In this document: positions 17,458 through 25,824 of the stretch, one piece after another
Position numbering within the stretch: the stretch's first letter is position 1
Layout of the letters: each line of letters opens with the position of its first letter
DNA from: an uncultured bacterium
Lineage (GTDB): Bacteria > Bacillota > Clostridia > Lachnospirales > Lachnospiraceae
Direction: 5' to 3'
Assembly: GCA_905215405.1 (NCBI GenBank)
Contig: CAJMQE010000020.1
Coordinates: 1-48,649 of the forward strand
Length of the DNA stretch: 48,649 nt
Program-made: the position numbers and the translations under genes
The notes under the pieces: generated by a model
The model's input: only the letters and a program-made list of their open reading frames with translations
What the model was told of the DNA's origin: nothing
Databases searched by the model: none

Positions 17458-19047
17458 CTAGAACTGTGCATAGATGAATCCTGTGCTCGTTCCGATATAT
17501 CCAAGAAGCGGCGTAATAAAGATGAGTGCCATATACAGGGCCCATCTGACTACAAGGGCTCTCTGACCAAGTGTCTGTCTGATCTCGATTTTCTTTTCCT
17601 GCAACAGGCTGACCACAAAAATAATCAGACAACCGAACAACAGGATCAGATAATCCTTTTTCTCCAGGCCGAGACTATAAAGGCCTCCATCTGTAAAGAT
17701 TCTAAATGACATATTTACAAATGTATTACGCATCATTGCAATCGCAGCGGAAAAGCTGACTGCCATATCAAAATACCAGCCAATGTTGACCAGAATAAAA
17801 GTTCTTAAAATCTGAAACACTTTCCATGGACGTCCCTGCGGATTGATATGCAGTTTTCCAAGTATCCAGCCGAACACTGGCTCCAGGAGACTGCTAAATG
17901 CAATTATAAAGCCATTATAGAGTCCATAGGCAATATATTTCCATGCTGCTCCATGCCATACACCGACAATGAAGAAAATCAGAATGTTGGCAAGACAGAT
18001 TGGAAGTACTCTGCCCGTATGTGTTCCAAAGGTTTTTCTACAGAATTTACCGAAGTGGTTCATTGCTTTAGAAAGTGAAAATGGATAGAAAATATAATCT
18101 TTCATCCATGTACCAAGTGTAATATGCCATCTTCTCCAGAAATCTGAAATCGAATGTGAAAAATAGGGTCTCTTAAAGTTCTGATCGAGCTGAATATCAA
18201 AAATCTGTGCGATACCCATAACTACATCCATACCACCTGAAAAATCCGCGTACAGCTGGATGGAATACATCAGAACACCGACAATGACATACATTCCCTG
18301 ATACTGTGTATAATTGTTAAATACTTCATTTACAACAACTGCCGCTCTGTCTGCAAGCACCAGTTTTTTAAAATATCCCCACAGCATCAGCTGTATTGCA
18401 TATTCTGTATTTTTCAGGCTGAAATGATGCTCGTTAAAGAACTGTACCGCAAGTCTGTCAAATCTTCCGATCGGTCCCTGCAGAATCTGTGGAAAGAATG
18501 ATACGAATAGTGCGAAACGGAACAGATTCTTCTCTGCTGCATATTTTCCCTGATAGACATCAATTACATAGCCCATTGACTGGAAAGTATAAAAAGATAT
18601 TCCCAGTGGGAGTAAAAGTTTCATTGCTGACAGTCTTGTTGTCATCCCCAGTCCAAAGGCTATGGAATTGAGGTTTTCGATCGTAAAGTTCGCATACTTT
18701 AAAAATGCGAGAATTCCGAAGTTTGCTACCAGAATTGCAGTGGTGACCAATCTTTTGTTTCTTTTGATCTGAGCTTTCAGCGCTTTCTTTTCCTGTGCTG
18801 ACATGCTCTTCTTACGAGCAGCAAGTTCTGCTTTTCCCCTTGTTGCTATTCTTTCAATTACTCTTGTACCAATATAAGTAGAGATTGTTGTAAAAACAAT
18901 AAAGGACATCGCTTTCAGGCTGTAAGATGCGTAAAATACATAACTAACAACCAAAAGCAATATCCACTGGAATCTCTTTGGCATACTATAATAAATGATT
19001 GCTGCCGCTAATACAAGCAGCAGCAATTCCATTGAAATAAACGACAT
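17458..19047 (-). CDS. MBOAT-family O-acyltransferase (DltB-like)
   Basis: 529 residues, about eleven hydrophobic segments. The MBOAT hallmarks are present: RRWHITLGTWMKDYIFYPF and, further on, GVWHGAAWKYIAYGLYNG with the invariant active-site His. A basic loop (KAELAARKKSMSAQEKKALKAQ at about 93-114) is predicted inside the cell. DltB-type members take an aminoacyl group from a carrier protein and pass it across the membrane to a polymer hydroxyl. The carrier protein gene lies 26 bases upstream and the SGNH partner downstream, the usual dltB order. Confidence 0.88.
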   Translation of the reverse strand: MSFISMELLLLVLAAAIIYYSMPKRFQWILLLVVSYVFYASYSLKAMSFIVFTTISTYIGTRVIERIATRGKAELAARKKSMSAQEKKALKAQIKRNKRLVTTAILVANFGILAFLKYANFTIENLNSIAFGLGMTTRLSAMKLLLPLGISFYTFQSMGYVIDVYQGKYAAEKNLFRFALFVSFFPQILQGPIGRFDRLAVQFFNEHHFSLKNTEYAIQLMLWGYFKKLVLADRAAVVVNEVFNNYTQYQGMYVIVGVLMYSIQLYADFSGGMDVVMGIAQIFDIQLDQNFKRPYFSHSISDFWRRWHITLGTWMKDYIFYPFSLSKAMNHFGKFCRKTFGTHTGRVLPICLANILIFFIVGVWHGAAWKYIAYGLYNGFIIAFSSLLEPVFGWILGKLHINPQGRPWKVFQILRTFILVNIGWYFDMAVSFSAAIAMMRNTFVNMSFRIFTDGGLYSLGLEKKDYLILLFGCLIIFVVSLLQEKKIEIRQTLGQRALVVRWALYMALIFITPLLGYIGTSTGFIYAQF

Positions 19048-19073
19048 TTATCTTTCCCCGAATCTCATCCAGT

Positions 19074-19301
19074 CTAGTTGTCCTGTAATTTCTGAATCAT
19101 AGCCCACATAGCTTTTGCTGAATTGAAGTTATCAGGAACAATGTCAACAGGTGTAATCTCAATATCAAATGCATCATTTAATTCTCCAACAATTGATACA
19201 ATATCGAAAGAGTCAAGAAGACCATCATCGATCAATGTGTCACAGTTCTCAAAATCTACGTCTGCATTTACCTCGTTTAATATGTTTAATAATTCATCCA
19301 T
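19074..19301 (-). CDS. Acyl/aminoacyl carrier protein (DltC-like)
   Basis: 75 residues, acidic. Ser31 in LLDSFD is the attachment site for 4'-phosphopantetheine. Size and position before the MBOAT gene match DltC. The sequence reads DSF rather than the DSL or DSM of many carriers. It would hold the activated amino acid as a thioester. It is separated from the decarboxylase gene by about 200 bases that contain their own promoter, so carrier, MBOAT and SGNH genes can be transcribed apart from the loading enzymes. Confidence 0.88.
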   Translation of the reverse strand: MDELLNILNEVNADVDFENCDTLIDDGLLDSFDIVSIVGELNDAFDIEITPVDIVPDNFNSAKAMWAMIQKLQDN

Positions 19302-19394
19302 TTTCTACACCAATACCTTTCTTATGTTATTATTCTGATTATGCTCATCACATCTAATGTAACATTATACACCAAATGTTTCCATTTTGTTACT

Positions 19395-19423
19395 ATTCTA
19401 GTAATAATTTATTATTCCGTCAA
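19395..19423 (-). promoter_or_regulatory. Sigma-A promoter before the carrier-MBOAT-DltD genes
   Basis: Minus strand: TTGACG, 17 bases, TAGAAT. Internal to the Dlt-like cluster, about 95 bases before the carrier protein gene. Confidence 0.72.
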
Positions 19424-19474
19424 GCACTATCTTCCATAATAGTAATCATTAACCATGAACAAACTTTGACGGAA
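19415..19474. repeat. Inverted repeat overlapping the -35 box
   Basis: TTCCGTCAA at 19415-19423 is the exact inverse of TTGACGGAA at 19466-19474, 42 bases apart. One arm covers the -35 hexamer of the internal promoter. There is no T-run, so an operator pair or RNA structure is more likely than a terminator. Confidence 0.6.
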
Positions 19475-19504
19475 AAGTAAAATTTATATTAATTCCTGTT
19501 TTAT

Positions 19505-20764
19505 TTACTGAATGGACATAAGCTGTGTTGAATTAATTACATCTGTAGGGAAGTTATCTCTGAGCAGACGCTCCTTCTTTTCCTGATCATAGACCAGTAC
19601 CTTTGGAAGCTTTCTACTTAAGAACAGATAGATTCCTTCCGTCACTGAGTATGCACCAATATTGTAAAATGCAATCATATCCCCCAGCTTTGCATTCGTC
19701 AGTGGCAGATTCTTGATCACAACATCAGCTACCGTACAAAGGGAACCACAGATATTCCATCTGATCTCTCCTGTTGTATCCAGCGCTGTACAGTCACAAT
19801 TACACTTTTCTTCAACAGCCACCTCATCTTCAGTATCCGTCTTATGCATCGGAATAAAGTCAATCTGTGGAATCTTCATGGCCATTGTCTGACCATAATA
19901 ATTCACATGGTTGATTCCACCATCAATAATACAGAAATGCTGGCCATTATTTTCTTTCATATCCGCAATTCTTGATATATAAACGCCACAGGTAGCTGCC
20001 ATATAACGTCCCATCTCAAGTGTGATCTCATATTTTCCACGGATGCTGTCCAACTTACGTGAAAATGCTTCGAGCATCTCATAATTTTCATTATCCAGAT
20101 CTGGCTGGAAATAAGAAACAGGAAGTCCCGGTCCATATTCCAGTTCAACAGCCTGATATCCATATTTTTCAAGCAGTCTGTCACAAAATCCATCAAGCCA
20201 GTCAAGTTCTTTTTCAATGTGGCTGATCTTCTTTTTCTGTGTTCCTGTATAGCACTGGATTCCTCTAAAATCCACATATTTATAATGTTTATAATCCGCA
20301 ATGATACTTTCGATCATCTCTTCGCTCATACCGAACTGATTGCCACTTGTCAGTCTTAACAGGACAGAAATCTTTTTCTTTCTTGCAGTTGCACATTCAG
20401 ACAGAATTTTTAACTGCTGAAAAGATTCCACCGTATAGATTCCTACGCCGCCACAGTCGTCCATAACATGTTCAATATCTGCTTTTTCTTTGTTGACACC
20501 GGATAAAACAACACTTCTCATATCCACATTTTCATGTTCACAGATTGAAAATTCTCCTGGAGAACATACCTCGAATTTTCCAATCAGCGTTTTCATTGCA
20601 TCGACCAGAAATGGATTCGCCTTCATTGCGAAGCAAAGCTTCACTCCATCTCCAAGAATTTCTTTCATTTTAGTGATTCTTGCAGCAAGCTCGTCTACAT
20701 CAAAGATGTAAGATGGTGTACCATATTCAGCTGCAATTCTCTTTAATTCCTGTTTACTAATCAT
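19505..20764 (-). CDS. PLP-dependent fold-type III decarboxylase (DAP decarboxylase/BtrK-like)
   Basis: 419 residues. Lys48 in CFAMKANP would bind pyridoxal phosphate. Family motifs follow: EYGPGLPVSYF (210-219), EMGRYMAA (250-257, for EPGRxxVA), DGGINH (281-286) and GSLCTVAD with Cys343 and Asp347. The C-terminal GAY motif continues SVTEGIY instead of the usual DAP-decarboxylase sequence, so the substrate pocket differs. Its start overlaps the ligase stop by four bases. The context of ligase, carrier protein and acyltransferase is unlike lysine biosynthesis. It recalls BtrK, which decarboxylates glutamate tethered to a carrier protein. That role here is inference; free amino acid decarboxylation remains possible. 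Confidence 0.85.
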   Translation of the reverse strand: MISKQELKRIAAEYGTPSYIFDVDELAARITKMKEILGDGVKLCFAMKANPFLVDAMKTLIGKFEVCSPGEFSICEHENVDMRSVVLSGVNKEKADIEHVMDDCGGVGIYTVESFQQLKILSECATARKKKISVLLRLTSGNQFGMSEEMIESIIADYKHYKYVDFRGIQCYTGTQKKKISHIEKELDWLDGFCDRLLEKYGYQAVELEYGPGLPVSYFQPDLDNENYEMLEAFSRKLDSIRGKYEITLEMGRYMAATCGVYISRIADMKENNGQHFCIIDGGINHVNYYGQTMAMKIPQIDFIPMHKTDTEDEVAVEEKCNCDCTALDTTGEIRWNICGSLCTVADVVIKNLPLTNAKLGDMIAFYNIGAYSVTEGIYLFLSRKLPKVLVYDQEKKERLLRDNFPTDVINSTQLMSIQ

Positions 20765-22290
20765 TCCCTGTTTCCACCTTTGTAATCATTCATTAACTGT
20801 TTTCTGTCTATCTTTCCATTCTTTGTCAGTGGCATTTCTGCAACCTGTACAAAAACATTTGGAATCATAAATTTCGGGATCTTTTTCATCAGTTCCCTTG
20901 TAATCATCTTTTTATCTGTGGTTCCCTTAAAAAATGCCACAATTTTGTTTTCGTCCTGGTCATAGATACTGCACACACGTTCCACACCGTCTACTGCATT
21001 GATTGCTGTTTCGATCTCACCCAGTTCAATTCTGTGTCCCATATGCTTGATCTGGAAATCCTTTCTTGATGAAAAGCACATTTCGCCCCTGTCATTAAAG
21101 GTTCCAAGATCACCCGTTCTATAGATCATTTCAATATATTTATCATTCAATGGATTCTGTACAAATACCTGGTTCGTCTTTTCCCAGTTATTGTAGTAGC
21201 CCAGAGAAAGTGCTGTACCAGATACACAGATTTCACCAAGTTTTCCCTTATCCTGTGCGGTAACCAGCTTATTATCGTCATCCAGCAGGAATACCTTTTC
21301 ATTTGGAAATGGTTTGCCCATTGGAAGTTTCTCATCGAGTGAGAATTCTCTGTCCACAATATAGTAAGTACAGTTACATGTAATTTCTGTTGGACCATAT
21401 ACATTTACGAACATTGCATCCGGATACTGCTTTCTCCATGCATTCAGATGTTTGATTGGCATGACTTCCCCACTAAAGATGACTTTATTGATGGCTGATG
21501 GCACTTTATACTCAAATCCGTTCAATGTTGTAACAATACAAAGTGCAGAGACTGCCCATGTCAGAGTCGTAACTTTTCTGTCATCCAGAAAGTCAAGAAG
21601 ACTTGTTGGGAACGAGAACATTTTCTTCGGAATGATCTGTAATGTTGCACCGGTTTTTAATGCAGAGTAAATGTCTTTTACAGATACATCGAAATCAAAT
21701 GGAGCCTGGTTTCCAATAACATCTTTATCCGTAATATGGAAGAGTTCTGTGAACTGATCTATAAAATCAATAACTGATCTGTGGCTGACAAGAACTCCCT
21801 TTGGAACTCCTGTAGAACCCGATGTAAAGATTGCATATAAAGGATCAATATCAAGTGCCTGTTCTCTAGTCGCATCTATCTTTTCCTGACAGATCTCATG
21901 ACTGAAAAGATCCTCTACCAGAAGAACTTCTCCTGAAAATCCGAGCTTTTCTACTTTGGCAGCTGTCTTTTCTGTCGCAATGATAAGTTTTGCATCCAGT
22001 GTTTCAAGAATCATACTGATTCTTGCTGCCGGCTGTGTCTGATCCAGCATTACATAAAAGCAACCCGCATATACTGCACCCATAAAACAACAAAGTGCAT
22101 CACAGCTCTTGTCCATGAACACAGGAACTGGAGTTCTTGGTTCTATCTTTTCTACCAGCGCACTTGCTACCCTCTTTGCCCTGTCTGTCAGCTCTTCATA
22201 CGTAAATGCTGTATGTTCATCTGCACAGGCAGTTTTACTGCCATAATTTAAAGTCGATTCTTCAAGATAATTCAAAATACTTCTTGTCAT
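20761..22290 (-). CDS. Amino acid-activating ligase, DltA-like (AMP-binding)
   Basis: 509 residues from the chosen Met. Adenylation motifs: FTSGSTGVPKG (155-165), FDFDVSVKDIY with Asp201 where DltA and NRPS adenylation domains bind the amino group, YGPTE (298-302), YRTGDLG (390-396) and NGKIDR with Lys493. It would adenylate an amino acid and load it on the carrier at 19074. In DltA the segment around 269 reads FCGEV, with a cysteine lining the D-Ala pocket; here it is FSGEV (272-276). An in-frame ATG 24 codons upstream with AAAGGG is also possible; AGGTG precedes the chosen start. A promoter lies about 90 bases upstream. Confidence 0.85.
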   Translation of the reverse strand: MTRSILNYLEESTLNYGSKTACADEHTAFTYEELTDRAKRVASALVEKIEPRTPVPVFMDKSCDALCCFMGAVYAGCFYVMLDQTQPAARISMILETLDAKLIIATEKTAAKVEKLGFSGEVLLVEDLFSHEICQEKIDATREQALDIDPLYAIFTSGSTGVPKGVLVSHRSVIDFIDQFTELFHITDKDVIGNQAPFDFDVSVKDIYSALKTGATLQIIPKKMFSFPTSLLDFLDDRKVTTLTWAVSALCIVTTLNGFEYKVPSAINKVIFSGEVMPIKHLNAWRKQYPDAMFVNVYGPTEITCNCTYYIVDREFSLDEKLPMGKPFPNEKVFLLDDDNKLVTAQDKGKLGEICVSGTALSLGYYNNWEKTNQVFVQNPLNDKYIEMIYRTGDLGTFNDRGEMCFSSRKDFQIKHMGHRIELGEIETAINAVDGVERVCSIYDQDENKIVAFFKGTTDKKMITRELMKKIPKFMIPNVFVQVAEMPLTKNGKIDRKQLMNDYKGGNRE

Positions 22291-22381
22291 ATCTACACCT
22301 GTACATGTCATGTTCAAAAAATATCTGCCCCTGATCCGGTTCTTTGGCAGACCGCATAACATATATCCCTTTCTTTGAAAT

Positions 22382-22410
22382 ATAATATCATATTTGCCTT
22401 TCTATGGCAA
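22382..22410 (-). promoter_or_regulatory. Promoter of the ligase-decarboxylase genes
   Basis: Minus strand: TTGCCA, 17 bases, extended -10 TGA-TATTAT. It is divergent from the promoter at 22473. Confidence 0.72.
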
Positions 22411-22472
22411 TTTCTTCTATTTTTCTCCCATAATTTTTCTGGCATCTTTTCCCCATGATCTGACACTTCTTT

Positions 22473-22501
22473 TTGACACTTGTTTCAACCTATATTATAA
22501 T
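22473..22501 (+). promoter_or_regulatory. Consensus sigma-A promoter of the small membrane protein
   Basis: Exact TTGACA, 17 bases, TATAAT; the best promoter in the window, with the start codon about 40 bases downstream. Confidence 0.9.
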
Positions 22502-22543
22502 CATAGTATTGTATCAATTGTAACCAAACAGAAAGGATCATAT

Positions 22544-22795
22544 ATGGATAAATTAAAACGTTTCGGCGCACTTCTGGTCGTATTCCTGCTCGTCAGCCTT
22601 TATCTTACCACGCTGGTTCTTGCCTTCATGAAAAGTCCAGAGGCAAAAGCAATGTTTCAGGGCTGTATTATCGCAACGATCGGTCTTCCTGTTGTCCTCT
22701 ACATGTATATGCTTATTTATAAATATCTCAAAGGACGCAATCAGGATCTACAAAGTGAAAACGATCAGACTCAGAAGTCTGATTCAGAAAAATAA
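22544..22795 (+). CDS. Small two-helix membrane protein of unknown function
   Basis: 83 residues: a short basic start (MDKLKRF), two hydrophobic helices (about 7-28 and 40-62), then a charged Gln/Asp/Ser-rich tail that would lie in the cytosol. I do not recognise the family. A longer in-frame start 150 bases upstream would run through the promoter, while GAAAGGAT precedes this ATG. It is one of only two plus-strand genes, is divergent from the Dlt-like cluster and has a consensus promoter, so it is probably well expressed. Confidence 0.8.
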   Translation: MDKLKRFGALLVVFLLVSLYLTTLVLAFMKSPEAKAMFQGCIIATIGLPVVLYMYMLIYKYLKGRNQDLQSENDQTQKSDSEK

Positions 22796-22800
22796 GGAAG

Positions 22801-22819
22801 GGATGGCTATCGGCCATCC
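22801..22819. terminator. Bidirectional terminator
   Basis: GGATGGC-TATCG-GCCATCC with TTTATTATTT on the plus side and CTTCCTTATTTTT on the minus side. It serves the small membrane protein gene and deoC, which converge here; the deoC stop codon lies inside it. Confidence 0.85.
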
Positions 22820-23454
22820 TTTATTATTTCTAAAGTTGCGCTGGTTCCAAGTCTGTCAGCACCTGCTTCAATCATCGCCTGTGCAGTCGTAAAATCATGA
22901 ATTCCACCGGATGCCTTTACTTTTGCACGATTACCAACAGTTTCTTTCATCAATGCAACATCTTTTACTTTCGCACCACCGCTTGAAAATCCAGTCGATG
23001 TCTTAACAAAGTCAGTTCCTGCCTCAACTGCCAGTTCACAGGCCTTTTTCTTTTCTTCGTCCGTCAGTAGACATGTCTCAATGATCACTTTCAGTGTTAC
23101 ATTTTCACATACTTTTCTAACAGCCTCAATATCAGTTCTGACAACATCATACAGCCCGTCTTTTAATGCGCCAACATTGATGACCATATCAATTTCCTGC
23201 GCGCCATGACTGATTGCGTTCTGTGCTTCAAATGCTTTTACACCGGCACTGGATGCGCCAAGTGGAAAACCGACCACTACACAGGTCGCAACATCACTGC
23301 CTTTCAGTTCCCCTGCTACCAGTTCTGTGTAATATTCATTGACGCAGACTGACGCGAAATGATTTTCTTTTGCCTCTTTACAGATTCTGATAACATCTTC
23401 TCTTTTTGCATCTGCCTTCAGAATCGTATGATCAAAATATTTGTGAAATTCCAT
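22807..23454 (-). CDS. deoC: Deoxyribose-phosphate aldolase
   Basis: 215 residues, a TIM-barrel class I aldolase. KTSTGFSSGGA carries the Schiff-base lysine and VKASGGI the second active-site lysine. It splits 2-deoxyribose 5-phosphate into glyceraldehyde 3-phosphate and acetaldehyde in deoxynucleoside breakdown. It stands between purA and the Dlt-like cluster, transcribed alone: a purA terminator lies upstream and a bidirectional terminator at its end. Confidence 0.95.
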   Translation of the reverse strand: MEFHKYFDHTILKADAKREDVIRICKEAKENHFASVCVNEYYTELVAGELKGSDVATCVVVGFPLGASSAGVKAFEAQNAISHGAQEIDMVINVGALKDGLYDVVRTDIEAVRKVCENVTLKVIIETCLLTDEEKKKACELAVEAGTDFVKTSTGFSSGGAKVKDVALMKETVGNRAKVKASGGIHDFTTAQAMIEAGADRLGTSATLEIIKDGR

Positions 23455-23539
23455 GATTCATTCTCCCCTCTTCTACACCTAAAATCTATAAATGCCTTTT
23501 CTTTTCCAATTCCTTAGAGTACCTGGCAACAATAAAAAA

Positions 23540-23591
23540 GACTGTAATACCATATGTTTTCTGACTTCCAGAATCCATTAATATTACAGCC
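23540..23591 (-). terminator. Terminator after purA
   Basis: Stem GGCTGTAATA/TATTACAGTC with an inner TTCTG/CAGAA stem, followed by TTTTTT on the minus strand, ten bases after the purA stop. Confidence 0.85.
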
Positions 23592-23600
23592 TGTTAATAA

Positions 23601-24893
23601 CTATTTAGAGAATTTGCTTACTCTGTGGATGATTTCATGTCTTCCAGGGCCATTAGATACCATTGTAATAGGAGCCTGAAGTTCTTCTTCGATTGCTTCT
23701 ATATACTTTCTACAGTTTTCTGGAAGTTCATCATAGTTCTTAATACCTCTGATGTCACATTTCCAGCCTGGGAATGTTTTCAGAACTGGTTTTGCTTTTT
23801 CAAGTCTTCCAGTTGTTGGGAATTCTTTTGTTACTTCTCCGTCGATTTCATAACCAACGCACATTGGAATTTCATCAAGATATCCAAGTACATCAAGTAC
23901 AGTAAGTGCAACTTCTGTTGTACCCTGCATTCTGACACCATAACGGGAAGCTACAGCATCGAACCATCCCATTCTTCTAGGACGACCTGTTGTAGCACCA
24001 AATTCACCACCGTCTCCGCCACGTTTTCTAAGTTCATCTGCTTGTGCACCAAAGATCTCGCTGACAAATGCACCACCGCCGACTGCTGATGAGTAAGCTT
24101 TTACTACAGTTACTACTTCTTTGATATCAGCTGCAGGAATACCAGCGCCAATTGCACCGTACGCTGCAAGTGTAGAAGAAGATGTAACCATAGGATAGAT
24201 ACCATGATCTGGATCTTTTAATGCACCAAGCTGTCCTTCAAGAAGTACTTTCTTTCCTTCTGCAAGTGCGTTATGAAGATAAACTGATGTATCTGTTACG
24301 TATGGTCTGATCATTTCCTTGTAAGACATCATTAATTCATAAACTTCGTCTGCATCCAGTAATGGTTTATGATAAAGATGTTCAAGAAGAATATTCTTGT
24401 ATTCTACGACACGGTTCACTTTTTCTCTCAGTGATTCTTCTTCGAAAAGTTCGCTTACCTGGAAACCGATCTTAGCATATTTATCTGAATAGAAAGGAGC
24501 AATTCCTGATTTTGTTGAACCGAATGAATTACCAGCAAGTCTGGCTTCTTCATAAGTATCAAAATCAACATGATAAGGCATAAGGATCTGTGCTCTGTCA
24601 GATACAAGTACCTTAGGTGCTGGTACGTTTCTGTCTGTAAGGCTCTTGATCTCATTGATCAGGAATGGAATATTTAATGCTACACCATTGCCGATTACAC
24701 TTGTTGTATGATTGTAGAATACTCCTGATGGAAGAAGATGAAGTGCGAATTTACCATAGTCATTAATAATTGTATGACCAGCGTTGCTTCCTCCCTGAAA
24801 TCTTACGATAATGTCTGATTCTTCAGCTAACATATCAGTGATCTTACCTTTACCTTCATCACCCCAGTTAGCGCCTACGATTGCTTTTACCAT
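23601..24893 (-). CDS. purA: Adenylosuccinate synthetase
   Basis: 430 residues, normal length. GDEGKGK at 11-17 is the GTP/IMP loop, GSNAGHT follows, and TTGRPRRMGWFD lies in the C-terminal half. It joins IMP and aspartate using GTP, the first step from IMP to AMP. GGAGG lies before the ATG. A long leader of about 110 bases with possible RNA structure precedes it. It is not in the purC-purF-purB cluster at 40-44 kb. Confidence 0.97.
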   Translation of the reverse strand: MVKAIVGANWGDEGKGKITDMLAEESDIIVRFQGGSNAGHTIINDYGKFALHLLPSGVFYNHTTSVIGNGVALNIPFLINEIKSLTDRNVPAPKVLVSDRAQILMPYHVDFDTYEEARLAGNSFGSTKSGIAPFYSDKYAKIGFQVSELFEEESLREKVNRVVEYKNILLEHLYHKPLLDADEVYELMMSYKEMIRPYVTDTSVYLHNALAEGKKVLLEGQLGALKDPDHGIYPMVTSSSTLAAYGAIGAGIPAADIKEVVTVVKAYSSAVGGGAFVSEIFGAQADELRKRGGDGGEFGATTGRPRRMGWFDAVASRYGVRMQGTTEVALTVLDVLGYLDEIPMCVGYEIDGEVTKEFPTTGRLEKAKPVLKTFPGWKCDIRGIKNYDELPENCRKYIEAIEEELQAPITMVSNGPGRHEIIHRVSKFSK

Positions 24894-24931
24894 TTAAAAT
24901 TCCTCCTGGAAATTTTCCTAAATAAATTATA

Positions 24932-24992
24932 GACAGATTTATGTGTCTTACACATCTTTTGTTACGGATTCCGGTAGGATTCCTTATCTGTC
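24932..24992 (-). promoter_or_regulatory. Possible structured leader of purA
   Basis: On the minus strand GACAGAT and ATCTGTC (24986-24992 and 24932-24938) can close a 61-base element containing the hairpin ATGTGT-AAG-ACACAT and a direct repeat of GGAATCC. A junction-like RNA is possible. It does not match the purine riboswitch or any leader I recognise, and there is no terminator-like T-run after it. Confidence 0.4.
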
Positions 24993-25006
24993 CCTTTTAC
25001 TTTTCT

Positions 25007-25036
25007 ATCATATCACAACCCATATCATAAGTACAA
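25007..25036 (-). promoter_or_regulatory. Candidate promoter of purA
   Basis: Minus strand: TTGTAC, 18 bases, extended -10 TGA-TATGAT, about 115 bases before the start codon. Confidence 0.55.
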
Positions 25037-25154
25037 TTAATAATAATTATACCAGCTATAAGCTCTTATTATATCACTAATAATTTCCAGTAGCTGGTAT
25101 ATTGGTTTCCAGATTCTGTTATTCTTCTAGCTAGAAAGAGTAAAGATCCCCCTG

Positions 25155-25649
25155 TTAGTCCACTTTTCCATTCCAGCTTCCATCGTGGTATTTCTTTCCC
25201 TTGAGTTCTTTGACATCAATTTTAAGGACCGCTGTTTTGTCCCAGCAGGCATTTATGAACTTCATTCCTGTCTCTACATATTCCGGTGCAAAACGGTTCA
25301 CGAACTCTTCAAGTACCAGTCTCTTTTCTTCGTCATCATTTACATGAGAGATATCGCCAAATACAATGATACTGTCAAATGCTGCTGTGAATTTGTTTGG
25401 AATAATTCTGGAATCCAGAATTGTGGAAAAGCATACTTTTTTACTCTGTTCGATCATTTCCATTTTGTAACCATATTTTGCTGAATGAATATAGATACTG
25501 CCATTGATATAAACATAGTTGACCGGCACCGCATATGGATACCCGTCATCTCCGTTAACTGCGAGTGTACCATGGTGTCCTTTTGCAAATAAACTTTTTG
25601 CTTCCGCGTCTTCCATCTGTCTCTTTTCTTTGTACATTTTTCTTTCCAT
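25155..25649 (-). CDS. Pyridoxamine-phosphate-oxidase-fold protein, NimA-like
   Basis: 164 residues from the second of two adjacent Met codons, which is better spaced from GGAGG. The sequence HHGTLAVNGDDGYPYAVPVNYVYINGSIYIHSA is typical of the split-barrel flavoproteins annotated as nitroimidazole-resistance (Nim) family or putative FMN proteins. Such proteins bind flavin or heme-like cofactors, and resistance cannot be assumed. It lies downstream of, and on the same strand as, the LysR regulator. A perfect 7-bp hairpin, ATGTTGC/GCAACAT (25714-25731), lies in the gap. Confidence 0.8.
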   Translation of the reverse strand: MERKMYKEKRQMEDAEAKSLFAKGHHGTLAVNGDDGYPYAVPVNYVYINGSIYIHSAKYGYKMEMIEQSKKVCFSTILDSRIIPNKFTAAFDSIIVFGDISHVNDDEEKRLVLEEFVNRFAPEYVETGMKFINACWDKTAVLKIDVKELKGKKYHDGSWNGKVD

Positions 25650-25824
25650 CATCGATCCTCCATTGTTAGAATTTTGGTATGAGCACTATTCTAAGCCCGG
25701 TTCTGGATCATGCATGTTGCGCAGGCAACATATAATACATTTTTATAGAAAACCTTCTATGGAACATTTATTTTATAGACGATCTTACAAAAAATCAGCA
25801 ATCAACTAACAGCTCTCCCTGCAT

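Noticed and set aside
19505..20764. Assignment as lysine-pathway lysA
   Set aside because: Neighbours are a carrier-protein acylation system, and the C-terminal substrate segment departs from DAP decarboxylase. I kept only the family-level name.
25155..25649. Firm nitroimidazole-resistance gene call
   Set aside because: The fold fits Nim-like proteins, but many relatives are generic FMN proteins; resistance cannot be read from the sequence.
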